A stretch of DNA of 64,000 nt. It comes from Polaribacter sp. Its GTDB lineage: Bacteria; Bacteroidota; Bacteroidia; Flavobacteriales; Flavobacteriaceae. The stretch's first letter is position 1. Every line of letters begins with the position of its first letter. The stretch spans positions 25,732 to 89,731 of the forward strand of contig JAOLXX010000007.1 of the NCBI GenBank assembly GCA_028343155.1, given 5' to 3'. Under the pieces are notes generated by a model. That model was not told the DNA's origin. It saw nothing but the letters and a program-made list of their open reading frames with translations, and did not search any database. Position numbers and translations under genes: made by a program. Positions 57,727-64,000 of the stretch are shown here, in pieces.

Positions 57727-58584
57727 TTAATCTACGTGTGTATTGGATCTATAATAACGCATGACAACATTAGGATCTGGGTTTAAAACTTTTGTTTTGG
57801 TTGTTTTTTCCTCATAATCAAACTTTGATAAAACATATCTAATTGCCTCCAATCTTGCCACTTTTTTATCATTGGTTTTTATCATCATCCAAGGACTATA
57901 GGAGGTGTGTGTTTTAGAAAACATTTCTTCTTTAAAATGAGTGTATCGATCCCAAAGACTTTGCCCTTGTTTATCCACAGGACTAAATTTCCACCTTTTT
58001 AAAGGGTTTTCATTTCTACCTTCAAAACGTTTTAGTTGTTCATCTTTAGTGATAGAAAGCCAAAATTTAATGATTAGAACACCGTCTTCGTACATCATGT
58101 GTTCAAATTCAGGAACTTGCACTAAAAACTCTTTGTATTGTTGGTCTGTACAAAAACCCATTACAGGCTCTACTACCGCTCTATTGTACCAACTTCTATC
58201 AAAGAAAACAATTTCTCCAGGATTTGGTAATTCTTTTATATATCGCTGAAAATACCATTGCCCTTTTTCTATTTCTGTCGGTTTATTTAAAGCAACCAAT
58301 CTACTTGAGCGGGGGTTCAAATGTTCCATAAATCGACGGATATTTCCTCCTTTACCAGCAGCATCTCTTCCTTCAAAAATAACAGCAACACGTTTGTTAT
58401 TATTAGAAATCCATCTTTGTAATTTCACCAATTCTATTTGTAGTAATCTTAATTCTTCATCATATAAAATAGTTTTTTTCACTTTCTTATACGTTGGATT
58501 ATTCTCTACTAAAAGCGCTAATAATTCTTCACTATTTTTTGCTTTCTGAAAGTCTTCTAAACTCAATCCGCCTCTTGTCTCCAT
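57727..58584 (-). CDS. Polyphosphate kinase 2 family protein (first copy)
   Basis: A 285-residue PPK2-type kinase with the same motifs as the downstream paralogue: FEGRDAAGKGGNIRR (about residues 70-84), FFDRSWYNRAVVEPVMGF (about 127-144) and TKDEQLKRF. An N-terminal extension (about 1-30) and a C-terminal tail distinguish it. Two unequal copies in one operon could work as different subunits or with different nucleotide preference; this is an inference. Confidence 0.92.
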   Translation of the reverse strand: METRGGLSLEDFQKAKNSEELLALLVENNPTYKKVKKTILYDEELRLLQIELVKLQRWISNNNKRVAVIFEGRDAAGKGGNIRRFMEHLNPRSSRLVALNKPTEIEKGQWYFQRYIKELPNPGEIVFFDRSWYNRAVVEPVMGFCTDQQYKEFLVQVPEFEHMMYEDGVLIIKFWLSITKDEQLKRFEGRNENPLKRWKFSPVDKQGQSLWDRYTHFKEEMFSKTHTSYSPWMMIKTNDKKVARLEAIRYVLSKFDYEEKTTKTKVLNPDPNVVMRYYRSNTHVD

Positions 58585-58664
58585 ATCATTTTTTACTTGG
58601 TCTAAAAATAACTACTTTTTTTCAGAAATCGATAAAAAATTATCATTTTAAATACGTTCTTATA

Positions 58665-58672
58665 TATATTTG
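58665..58672 (+). promoter_or_regulatory. Promoter -7 element for LpxR-like gene
   Basis: TATATTTG matches TAnnTTTG and ends only six bases before the ATG at 58679. The predicted start point is therefore at or next to the ATG, so the message may be leaderless. Confidence 0.5.
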
Positions 58673-58678
58673 TCTTCT

Positions 58679-59629
58679 ATGAAATACTTCCTATTTGTTT
58701 TTGCTTTATTAACTTCTGTCTTTATACAATCTCAAGAAAAATTTTCTAAAGAAATAAGTATCGTTACAGACAATGATTTATTTGTGTCTATAAAAAAAGA
58801 TAAGTACTATACAAGTGGTGTTTTTTTATCCTATCGATATCTCACTAAAAACAAGAATACCTCTTTAGATAAACGGATTTTAAATTGGCAAGTTGGGCAT
58901 GAAATATACACGCCCCATAGATCCGTAGTAACTTCTATTTCAGAACACGACAGGCCTTTTGCGGGTTATTTATATGGTGATTTCAGTATCAATAAGATCT
59001 ATAAAAACGAACAAATTTTAAACACAGCGATACAAGTTGGTTTTATAGGCACCAACTCTTTTGCGAAAGAATTACAAAATTTCATCCATGATATTTATGG
59101 CTTCCAGCAAGCTGTGGGTTGGAAATATCAAATAAAAAATGCATTTGCACTAAATTTTGGAGTGGAATCATTAAAAACAATCCTAAAAACGGAAAAAAAA
59201 CATTTTGATCTTACTTGGAAAAACAATCTAAATGTCGGTTCCGTTTTTACAAATATTGCAACAGGTTTCTACAGTAGGATTGGCTTTCAACCACTACAAG
59301 ACATTACAAATTCAATTGCATTTAACACGAACTTAAATAATGAGCAAACCAACTCTTTTAGAGAAATAGAGTCCTTTATATATCTAAAATCGATGTTGCG
59401 TTATGCACTTTATGACGCCACTTTACAAGGAAGTTTTTTAAACAAAAAAAGCCTTGTAACTAAAGAATTGATCCCTCTCGTTTTTGAAGTAGAATTAGGA
59501 ATAAAATTCACTTTTAGTCGTTTCAACTTTGGCTATGTTATAAATTATAACACGGACAGATCTAAAAATTTAGTCTATAATTCTGGTCATAAATATGGTC
59601 GAATTGCAATGAGCTATCTACTCCGTTAA
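58679..59629 (+). CDS. LpxR-like lipid A deacylase
   Basis: A 316-residue outer-membrane protein of the LpxR family, which removes the 3'-acyloxyacyl group of lipid A in Salmonella. A signal peptide (MKYFLFVFALLTSVFIQSQ) precedes the conserved SIVTDNDLFVS (Asn-Asp active residues), DKYYTSGVFLSY, DRPFAGYLYGDF and the helix FIHDIYGFQQAVGW with the catalytic-type histidine. The barrel ends near YLLR. The start is the ATG at 58679 because the frame upstream runs through the promoter. The stop overlaps the convergent RecD-like gene. Confidence 0.87.
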   Translation: MKYFLFVFALLTSVFIQSQEKFSKEISIVTDNDLFVSIKKDKYYTSGVFLSYRYLTKNKNTSLDKRILNWQVGHEIYTPHRSVVTSISEHDRPFAGYLYGDFSINKIYKNEQILNTAIQVGFIGTNSFAKELQNFIHDIYGFQQAVGWKYQIKNAFALNFGVESLKTILKTEKKHFDLTWKNNLNVGSVFTNIATGFYSRIGFQPLQDITNSIAFNTNLNNEQTNSFREIESFIYLKSMLRYALYDATLQGSFLNKKSLVTKELIPLVFEVELGIKFTFSRFNFGYVINYNTDRSKNLVYNSGHKYGRIAMSYLLR

Positions 59630-61050
59630 TCAACAAAAAATTCATCTTTAAAACCGATTAAATACAACTTTTCTTGGGCTCTTGTCAATGCCGTATAAAG
59701 CCATCTAAAATATTCTTTAGACACGCCTTCTGGCAAATAAGGTTGCTCTATAAAAACTGTTTTCCATTGTCCTCCTTGAGATTTATGACACGTCATTGCA
59801 TAAGAAAATTTGACTTGCAAGGCATTAAAGAATACATTCTTTTTAATGGCTAAAAACTGTTTAGATTTTGATTTTTCGTGTGCATAATCTTCTTTTATCG
59901 CTTGGTATAATTTATTCGATTCTTCATAGGTTAAAGAAGGGCTTTCACTGGTTAAAGTATCTAATAACAAAACGGCTTCAAAGGGAGGCATCTCTGGGTA
60001 GTCAATCATTCTTACTGCGACTTCAGCAAATTTAAAACCATACAATTCCTTAATTGAAAATATTTTTAATACTTCACAAATATCTCCATTTGCAATAAAA
60101 CCTGCCGTTGAATTTTCTTTCAGCCAGTAATAATTATTCTTCACCACCATGATGTAATCGCCTGCAGAAATCTCGTTTTCTTGTCCACGAATTTTCATTC
60201 TAATTTGCTGATTGTATTGGTTTGCTCTTTTATTAGAACGCACAATAAAAGCGGTGTCTTCTACGCCATCATTTTCAAAGGCAGTTACCAAAGCGTCTTC
60301 GATGTCGTAGCCATCATCTAATCTTATGACATCCGGAAAATCGATGTCAAATTGAAAATTGGTCGTATCCTTTTGAATCATCAGCCTTAACAGCGTGGCA
60401 TTGGCAAGTATCCCAGAATTTTCATGCTGACGCATTACCTCATCCAACTCAATCTCAGTGACATTTTTTTGATACTCATACGTTAAGGCCGATGACTCCA
60501 AAGCAGGACTAATATTTAATTTTACTGGCGGAAGTTGCGCCGTATCTCCAATAAATATTATTTTACATTGGTGACCAGCATAAACATATCGTATTAAATC
60601 ATCTAATAAAGAACCCGCTTCAAATAATTTTTGATTTTGTCTGCTATCTGGAATCATGGAAGCTTCATCAACAATAAAAATGGTGTTTCTGTGCTTATTC
60701 GGTTGTAAAAAAAAATCTATACTACCATTTGATTGCTTTTTAGGGAAATATATTTTTTTATGAATTGTAAATGCAGGTTTTTTAGAATAAACAGCAATTA
60801 CTTTTGCTGCTCTCCCTGTAGGTGCTAATAAAACAGCTTTTCTACCTGTGGCACTTAAACTATTTACAAAAGCACTTATTGTGGTCGTTTTTCCAGTTCC
60901 TGCATAGCCTTTCAACAAAAACAAATCGTCTTTATGATCGCTAAACGTGAAATCACTTAATAAACGAAGTAGTTTGTTTTGTTTTGAAGTTGGTGAATAT
61001 TGAAAGTTTTTCACTAGTTCAGTATAAAAATCACCTGGTTTCTCTATCAT
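59626..61050 (-). CDS. RecD-like ATP-dependent DNA helicase
   Basis: A 474-residue superfamily 1B helicase. Motifs: LLKGYAGTGKTTTISAFV (Walker A, about residues 45-62), VDEASMIPD (motif II, about 126-134), GDTAQLPPV (about 164-172), and the C-terminal VKFSYAMTCHKSQGGQWKTVFIE and RWLYTALTRAQEKL (motifs V-VI). It lacks the long N-terminal domains of RecD2 and no recB or recC is adjacent, so it acts alone in repair or replication; the exact role is not known. A promoter element lies at 61067-61074. Confidence 0.9.
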   Translation of the reverse strand: MIEKPGDFYTELVKNFQYSPTSKQNKLLRLLSDFTFSDHKDDLFLLKGYAGTGKTTTISAFVNSLSATGRKAVLLAPTGRAAKVIAVYSKKPAFTIHKKIYFPKKQSNGSIDFFLQPNKHRNTIFIVDEASMIPDSRQNQKLFEAGSLLDDLIRYVYAGHQCKIIFIGDTAQLPPVKLNISPALESSALTYEYQKNVTEIELDEVMRQHENSGILANATLLRLMIQKDTTNFQFDIDFPDVIRLDDGYDIEDALVTAFENDGVEDTAFIVRSNKRANQYNQQIRMKIRGQENEISAGDYIMVVKNNYYWLKENSTAGFIANGDICEVLKIFSIKELYGFKFAEVAVRMIDYPEMPPFEAVLLLDTLTSESPSLTYEESNKLYQAIKEDYAHEKSKSKQFLAIKKNVFFNALQVKFSYAMTCHKSQGGQWKTVFIEQPYLPEGVSKEYFRWLYTALTRAQEKLYLIGFKDEFFVD

Positions 61051-61066
61051 AAAATATTTTATACCT

Positions 61067-61074
61067 CAAAGATA
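61067..61074 (-). promoter_or_regulatory. Promoter -7 element for RecD-like gene
   Basis: TATCTTTG on the minus strand, an exact TAnnTTTG match, giving a short leader of about ten bases to the ATG at 61050. No clear -33 element. Confidence 0.5.
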
Positions 61075-61117
61075 CATTGATTTATAAATAAAAGTTTTTA
61101 TGATTAAAAAAAAATTG

Positions 61118-61125
61118 TAAGTTTG
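61118..61125 (+). promoter_or_regulatory. Promoter -7 element for 61.1-63.2 kb operon
   Basis: TAAGTTTG, an exact TAnnTTTG match, 25 bases before the ATG at 61151. It is divergent from the RecD-like promoter. Confidence 0.55.
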
Positions 61126-61150
61126 CTTTACACAATATAAAATATTTAAA

Positions 61151-61885
61151 ATGGGATTACTTGGAATGATCATATTATCAGTTATAGTAGCAGTATTTAT
61201 AGCTATTGTTATTGTTAAATACTTACCTTTAAAATTTAGATGGATTGCCTCGCTAATCCTTTTATTTTTAACCGTATTTTTAGTCTTTAAAATTTACAAC
61301 GGAATTATGGAACCAATCAACTTTAATAAGGAAAAGGTTGCAAAATATGCTCAAGTTGTAAAAAAATTAAAAATTATTAGAGACGCAGAATTAAAACATT
61401 TTGAGGTAACTGGTACCTACACGAAAGACAAAGCTGGATTAATTCAATTTATTGATTCTGCTCAACTAGCACTCACTGAAACATCCGATGTAATCGTAAA
61501 AGTAAATAAAGGAGGTGGTATTATCATTTCTGTGACAAAGAAAAGAAAAGATACGATTGGTTATGAGCCCATCTTAAAATACTTTGCAGACAGAGATTAT
61601 AAAAACATGTTTTCTGTTCCTGGAGTTGAAAACAAAGAATTTGAAATAGAAATTGGAACTGTAGAAAAAGTACAAGGTTTAATTGTACCTACGTTCTATG
61701 TGAAAACGGAAAAGAAAGACATTTTGAAAGGCATGAGCAAATCTCTTATAAAACAAGAGTTAGAAGCAAATGCTACAGATCAAATTAAAGGAGAGTTTGT
61801 TTCTGTTGGTTCCTTAGAAGAAGTTTCAACGGGTGGTAACTGGCCTCCCTCTTATGATAAAAATGACCGTGATAAAAAAGAATAG
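61151..61885 (+). CDS. Conserved membrane-anchored protein of unknown function
   Basis: A 244-residue protein with two N-terminal membrane helices (about residues 3-23 and 29-50) and an extracytoplasmic or cytoplasmic globular part. The segment VAKYAQVVKKLKIIRDAELKHFEVTG (about 61-86; quoted in two parts as VAKYAQVVKKL and IIRDAELKHFEVTG) looks like the helical start of pilin-type proteins, but there is no prepilin peptidase site. The tail is charged. I do not recognise a named family. It heads a three-gene operon with DUF3822 and rsmD. Confidence 0.8.
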   Translation: MGLLGMIILSVIVAVFIAIVIVKYLPLKFRWIASLILLFLTVFLVFKIYNGIMEPINFNKEKVAKYAQVVKKLKIIRDAELKHFEVTGTYTKDKAGLIQFIDSAQLALTETSDVIVKVNKGGGIIISVTKKRKDTIGYEPILKYFADRDYKNMFSVPGVENKEFEIEIGTVEKVQGLIVPTFYVKTEKKDILKGMSKSLIKQELEANATDQIKGEFVSVGSLEEVSTGGNWPPSYDKNDRDKKE

Positions 61886-62690
61886 CACCCCTACTTTAAC
61901 AAACACAAAAGATACAAGATTATCCATCCAATTTAATTTGGATGGATTTTCTTTTTGCATATCAAACAATACATCAAATGAAACGGTTTACTTTTCTGAA
62001 TATGAATTTGATGAGAAACAAGGAACTCCAGAAAGTTTATTAAATCAGATTGAAGCGATCTTTAAAACAGACATACAACTACAAAAAGACTTTTCTTCTG
62101 TATTAGTAATACATCAAAACGATTTATATACCCTCGTACCAAATACCTATTTTTCTGAAGACAAACTGATAGAATATCTTGATTTTAACATTAAAACAAT
62201 CGCTACCGACTTCATTACATTTGACAATATTGAAAGCATGAATGCAAAAAACGTGTATGTTCCTTATGTCAATATTAATAATTACTTATTTCAGAATTTT
62301 GGAGAGTTTGAATACAAACATCATTTAACAATACTTATCGAAAAACTAATTTCTTTACCTGCCTCTAAGGAAAGAAAGGTATATATTAATGTTTCTAAAG
62401 AAAATTTTGATGTTGTAATACTGCAAAACAAAAAAATTGAATTTTCGAATTCTTTTTCTTTTGAAACCAAAGAAGACTTCATGTACTATCTCTTATTTAC
62501 TTTTGAGCAATTAAAAATAGACGTTGAAGAAGTAAAAATCTACTTTACGGGAGCTATTGATATAGAAACAGAAATTTATAAAATAACATACCAATACGTT
62601 CGGAATATTTTCTTTTTGGAAAGTACTAGCAAAATATTCAATCAATTATCGACTCCTAAACATTCGAATTATATCCTTTTAAATTCATGA
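61863..62690 (+). CDS. DUF3822 family protein
   Basis: A 275-residue protein of the DUF3822 family, found in Bacteroidota upstream of rsmD. Its two-part shape, LSIQFNLDGFSFCISN near the start and VYINVSKENFDVVILQNKK in the middle, resembles an actin/hexokinase-like fold, but no catalytic site is obvious. The start is ambiguous: ATGs at 61833, 61854 and 61863 are in frame; I chose 61863, leaving a 23-base overlap with the previous gene. It overlaps rsmD by four bases. Confidence 0.83.
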   Translation: MTVIKKNSTPTLTNTKDTRLSIQFNLDGFSFCISNNTSNETVYFSEYEFDEKQGTPESLLNQIEAIFKTDIQLQKDFSSVLVIHQNDLYTLVPNTYFSEDKLIEYLDFNIKTIATDFITFDNIESMNAKNVYVPYVNINNYLFQNFGEFEYKHHLTILIEKLISLPASKERKVYINVSKENFDVVILQNKKIEFSNSFSFETKEDFMYYLLFTFEQLKIDVEEVKIYFTGAIDIETEIYKITYQYVRNIFFLESTSKIFNQLSTPKHSNYILLNS

Positions 62691-63223
62691 GAATAATTTC
62701 TGGAAAACACAAAAGCAGGCGTTTAACAGCACCTAAGAACTTACCTGTTCGTCCGACAACAGATATGGCAAAAGAATCGCTGTTTAACATCTTAAACAAC
62801 ACCTACTATTTTGAGAGTATTGCTGTGATTGATCTTTTTGCTGGGACTGGAAATATTAGCTACGAATTTGCTTCTAGAGGAACCAAAGAAGTTTATGCCA
62901 TTGATGGGCATTTTGGATGTATAAAGTACATCAATGCGACGGCAGAAGAATTGGATTTACCCATAAACACCTTTAAAAGTGATGTTTATAAATTTCTAGA
63001 AAAAACATCTTTGCAAGCAGATGTTATTTTTGCAGATCCACCTTATGATTTTGAAGCCGCCCAGTTTTTAAAAATTATCGATTTAGTTTTCTCAAGAAAC
63101 CTGCTTAAAGAAGCAGGAATATTAATTGTGGAACATTCCAAACACACGGATTTATCTCAGCATGAAAAGCATTGTTATGACAAACGGTATGGTGGAAATG
63201 TTTTTAGTTTTTTTGAAAATTAG
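62687..63223 (+). CDS. rsmD: 16S rRNA (guanine(966)-N2)-methyltransferase RsmD
   Basis: Methylates G966 of 16S rRNA. The 178-residue protein shows the N-terminal MRIISGKHKSRRLTAPKNLPVRPTTD region (residues 1-26, quoted partly), FNILNNTYYFESIAVIDLFAGTGNIS (SAM loop DLFAGTG, about 49-55) and the catalytic ADPPYDF (about 115-121). Length is normal. It starts inside the stop of the DUF3822 gene (ATGA). Confidence 0.94.
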   Translation: MRIISGKHKSRRLTAPKNLPVRPTTDMAKESLFNILNNTYYFESIAVIDLFAGTGNISYEFASRGTKEVYAIDGHFGCIKYINATAEELDLPINTFKSDVYKFLEKTSLQADVIFADPPYDFEAAQFLKIIDLVFSRNLLKEAGILIVEHSKHTDLSQHEKHCYDKRYGGNVFSFFEN

Positions 63224-63241
63224 GAGTGGTAGCGAGCAGAA

Positions 63242-63297
63242 CAAAACAAAAAACAGCGGTTTTTTACTTTTTCTGTAGAAAAATGGATTTTGTTTTG
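63242..63297. repeat. Nested inverted repeat between rsmD and ORF6N gene
   Basis: CAAAACAAAA (63242-63251) and TTTTGTTTTG (63288-63297) enclose a second hairpin, TTTTTC/GAAAAA (63268-63283). It lies between convergent genes and may end transcription, but lacks the usual GC-rich stem. Confidence 0.4.
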
Positions 63298-63304
63298 CGG
63301 AGAT

Positions 63305-63847
63305 TTATTCTTCTTTTTTATAACCAATTTTAGTTCTTGACTTTTCATTCTCTTTTTTTTCTGCTAATTCATCTAAATAACTAAAGAATAATTCAATGTT
63401 TTTTGAGTGATTTGTTAGTTTCTCTTTGATTTCTTCAATGTCAAGTTTTAAATTTAGATTATCTATAATTGCTTCTCGAATTTCAATAAAAATCTCTATT
63501 ATTTTAACACTCATTGTTGTTGCTCGCTCACTTCTTAAAACATTTGCAAGCATCATTACTCCGAGTTCTGTAAATACTTTTGGTAAAAATGATGAGAATT
63601 TTAAGTTTTTAAGGTGGTTACAATTTGCAACCACCTCTTTTTTTTCTACTTCTGTTAGTTCAAACATAAAGTTAGAAGGAAAACGATTTATATTCCTATT
63701 TACCTGTTGATTTAATCTTTTTGTAGTTACGCCATAAAGTTCTGCAATATCACTATCAATCATCACTTTTTGGTTTCTAATTAATAATATTCTACTCGCT
63801 ATTAACTCGCTTGGAACTAATGATGTTTCGTTTTTATCCTCACTCAT
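63305..63847 (-). CDS. ORF6N domain-containing protein
   Basis: A 180-residue protein with the ORF6N domain (KilA-N-related, found in phage and mobile DNA-binding proteins): IASRILLIRNQKVMIDSDIAELYGV (residues about 16-40, quoted partly), NRNINRFPSNFMFELT and FTELGVMMLANVLRSERA (about 92-109), then a C-terminal coiled region (about 120-180). It is probably a DNA-binding regulator. The coding sequence contains a palindrome (63612-63636) that resembles two palindromes upstream of the gene. No phage or transposon genes are visible next to it in the window. Confidence 0.87.
   Translation of the reverse strand: MSEDKNETSLVPSELIASRILLIRNQKVMIDSDIAELYGVTTKRLNQQVNRNINRFPSNFMFELTEVEKKEVVANCNHLKNLKFSSFLPKVFTELGVMMLANVLRSERATTMSVKIIEIFIEIREAIIDNLNLKLDIEEIKEKLTNHSKNIELFFSYLDELAEKKENEKSRTKIGYKKEE
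63612..63636. repeat. Palindrome inside ORF6N coding sequence
   Basis: AGGTGGTT pairs with AACCACCT and an inner CAA with TTG around a central T, 11 of 12 pairs. It encodes the VVANCNHL part of the protein. Its core GGT-nn-CAA-n-TTG-nn-ACC is the same as in the palindrome at 63887-63913. Confidence 0.8.
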
Positions 63848-63886
63848 TTTACTATTGTAGTTTCTGTTTGTAAAAATAGTTTTTAT

Positions 63887-63913
63887 TTTAAGGTCGCAAA
63901 TTGCGACCTTAAA
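63887..63913. repeat. Perfect 27-bp palindrome upstream of ORF6N gene
   Basis: TTTAAGGTCGCAA and TTGCGACCTTAAA, 13 perfect pairs around a central A. It lies about 40 bases upstream of the ORF6N start and looks like an operator for a dimeric DNA-binding protein or a mobile palindromic element. Confidence 0.85.
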
Positions 63914-63917
63914 GATT

Positions 63918-63942
63918 TTGGTATCACAATTTGTGATACCAA
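63918..63942. repeat. Second perfect palindrome upstream of ORF6N gene
   Basis: TTGGTATCACAA and TTGTGATACCAA, 12 perfect pairs around a central T, only four bases from the first palindrome. Both have the CAA-n-TTG centre and GGT/ACC arms. Confidence 0.85.
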
Positions 63943-64000
63943 GTTTAATAATTTAATTTATCGGGTGAAAGTTATTTACGATTTCGTGTAGATTTTCTAA

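Overview
The window looks like core chromosome of a marine-type member of the Flavobacteriaceae (Bacteroidota), close to Polaribacter or Tenacibaculum in style. The evidence is strongly A+T-rich DNA with dense short operons, almost no Shine-Dalgarno sequences, many starts preceded by the Bacteroidota promoter pattern (TTTG, about 19 bases, TAnnTTTG), and lineage-typical families: a PorV-like type IX secretion protein, BatA-domain protein, bacillithiol deacetylase BshB1, TIGR02757, DUF2520, DUF3822 and DUF4105. The genus is an inference; no rRNA gene is present.

Layout. 1-7.1 kb: a truncated ABC exporter, uvrB, sucC on the opposite strand, a LolD-type ATPase, a CPBP protease and a TIGR02757 protein. 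7.2-18 kb: BatA-domain protein overlapping a dihydroorotase-like protein that has lost its metal ligands, an esterase, a rhodanese, a DEAD-box helicase, two thioredoxin-fold proteins, pyrD, a sterol-desaturase-family hydroxylase and methyltransferases. 18.7-30 kb: ZIP transporter, recQ, kdsD-tatC, lptB, pssA, a YheT-like hydrolase, PorV-like and DUF4105 envelope proteins, aroQ and xerD. 30-37 kb: rny, a 6S-like RNA, zapA and a coiled-coil partner, then an M23 peptidase and a TonB-dependent receptor. 37-45 kb: bcp, nth lacking the iron-sulfur cysteines, an unlisted 47-codon ORF behind an ECF sigma factor, uvrA, tRNA-His, bshB1, DUF2520 and a kdsC-like phosphatase. 44.8-47.5 kb is a decay zone with two pseudogenes (DUF2147 and the C-terminal part of a 3-hydroxyacyl-CoA dehydrogenase) around pcm and a Gfo/Idh oxidoreductase. 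47.5-64 kb: a PagL-like deacylase, oxyR, an ABC-F protein with one degenerate ATP site, a lipoprotein, a cold-shock-type DEAD-box helicase, cysteine desulfurase, Smr protein, tyrosine-phosphatase-like protein, two tandem PPK2 kinases, an LpxR-like deacylase, a RecD-like helicase, DUF3822-rsmD, and an ORF6N protein beside matching palindromes.

Functional themes are DNA repair (uvrA, uvrB, recQ, nth, RecD-like helicase), LPS and envelope (kdsD, kdsC-like, lptB, two lipid A deacylase-like proteins, tatC, pssA, M23, TonB receptor), redox defence (bcp, oxyR, bshB1, thioredoxin folds) and RNA metabolism (rny, two DEAD-box helicases, rsmD, THUMP methyltransferase). I found no CRISPR array, insertion sequence, integrase island or complete defence or biosynthetic cluster. 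The most unusual signals are three palindromes with a shared core around the ORF6N gene, the 6S-like RNA between zapA and rny, and several core enzymes that have lost canonical catalytic or cofactor residues.
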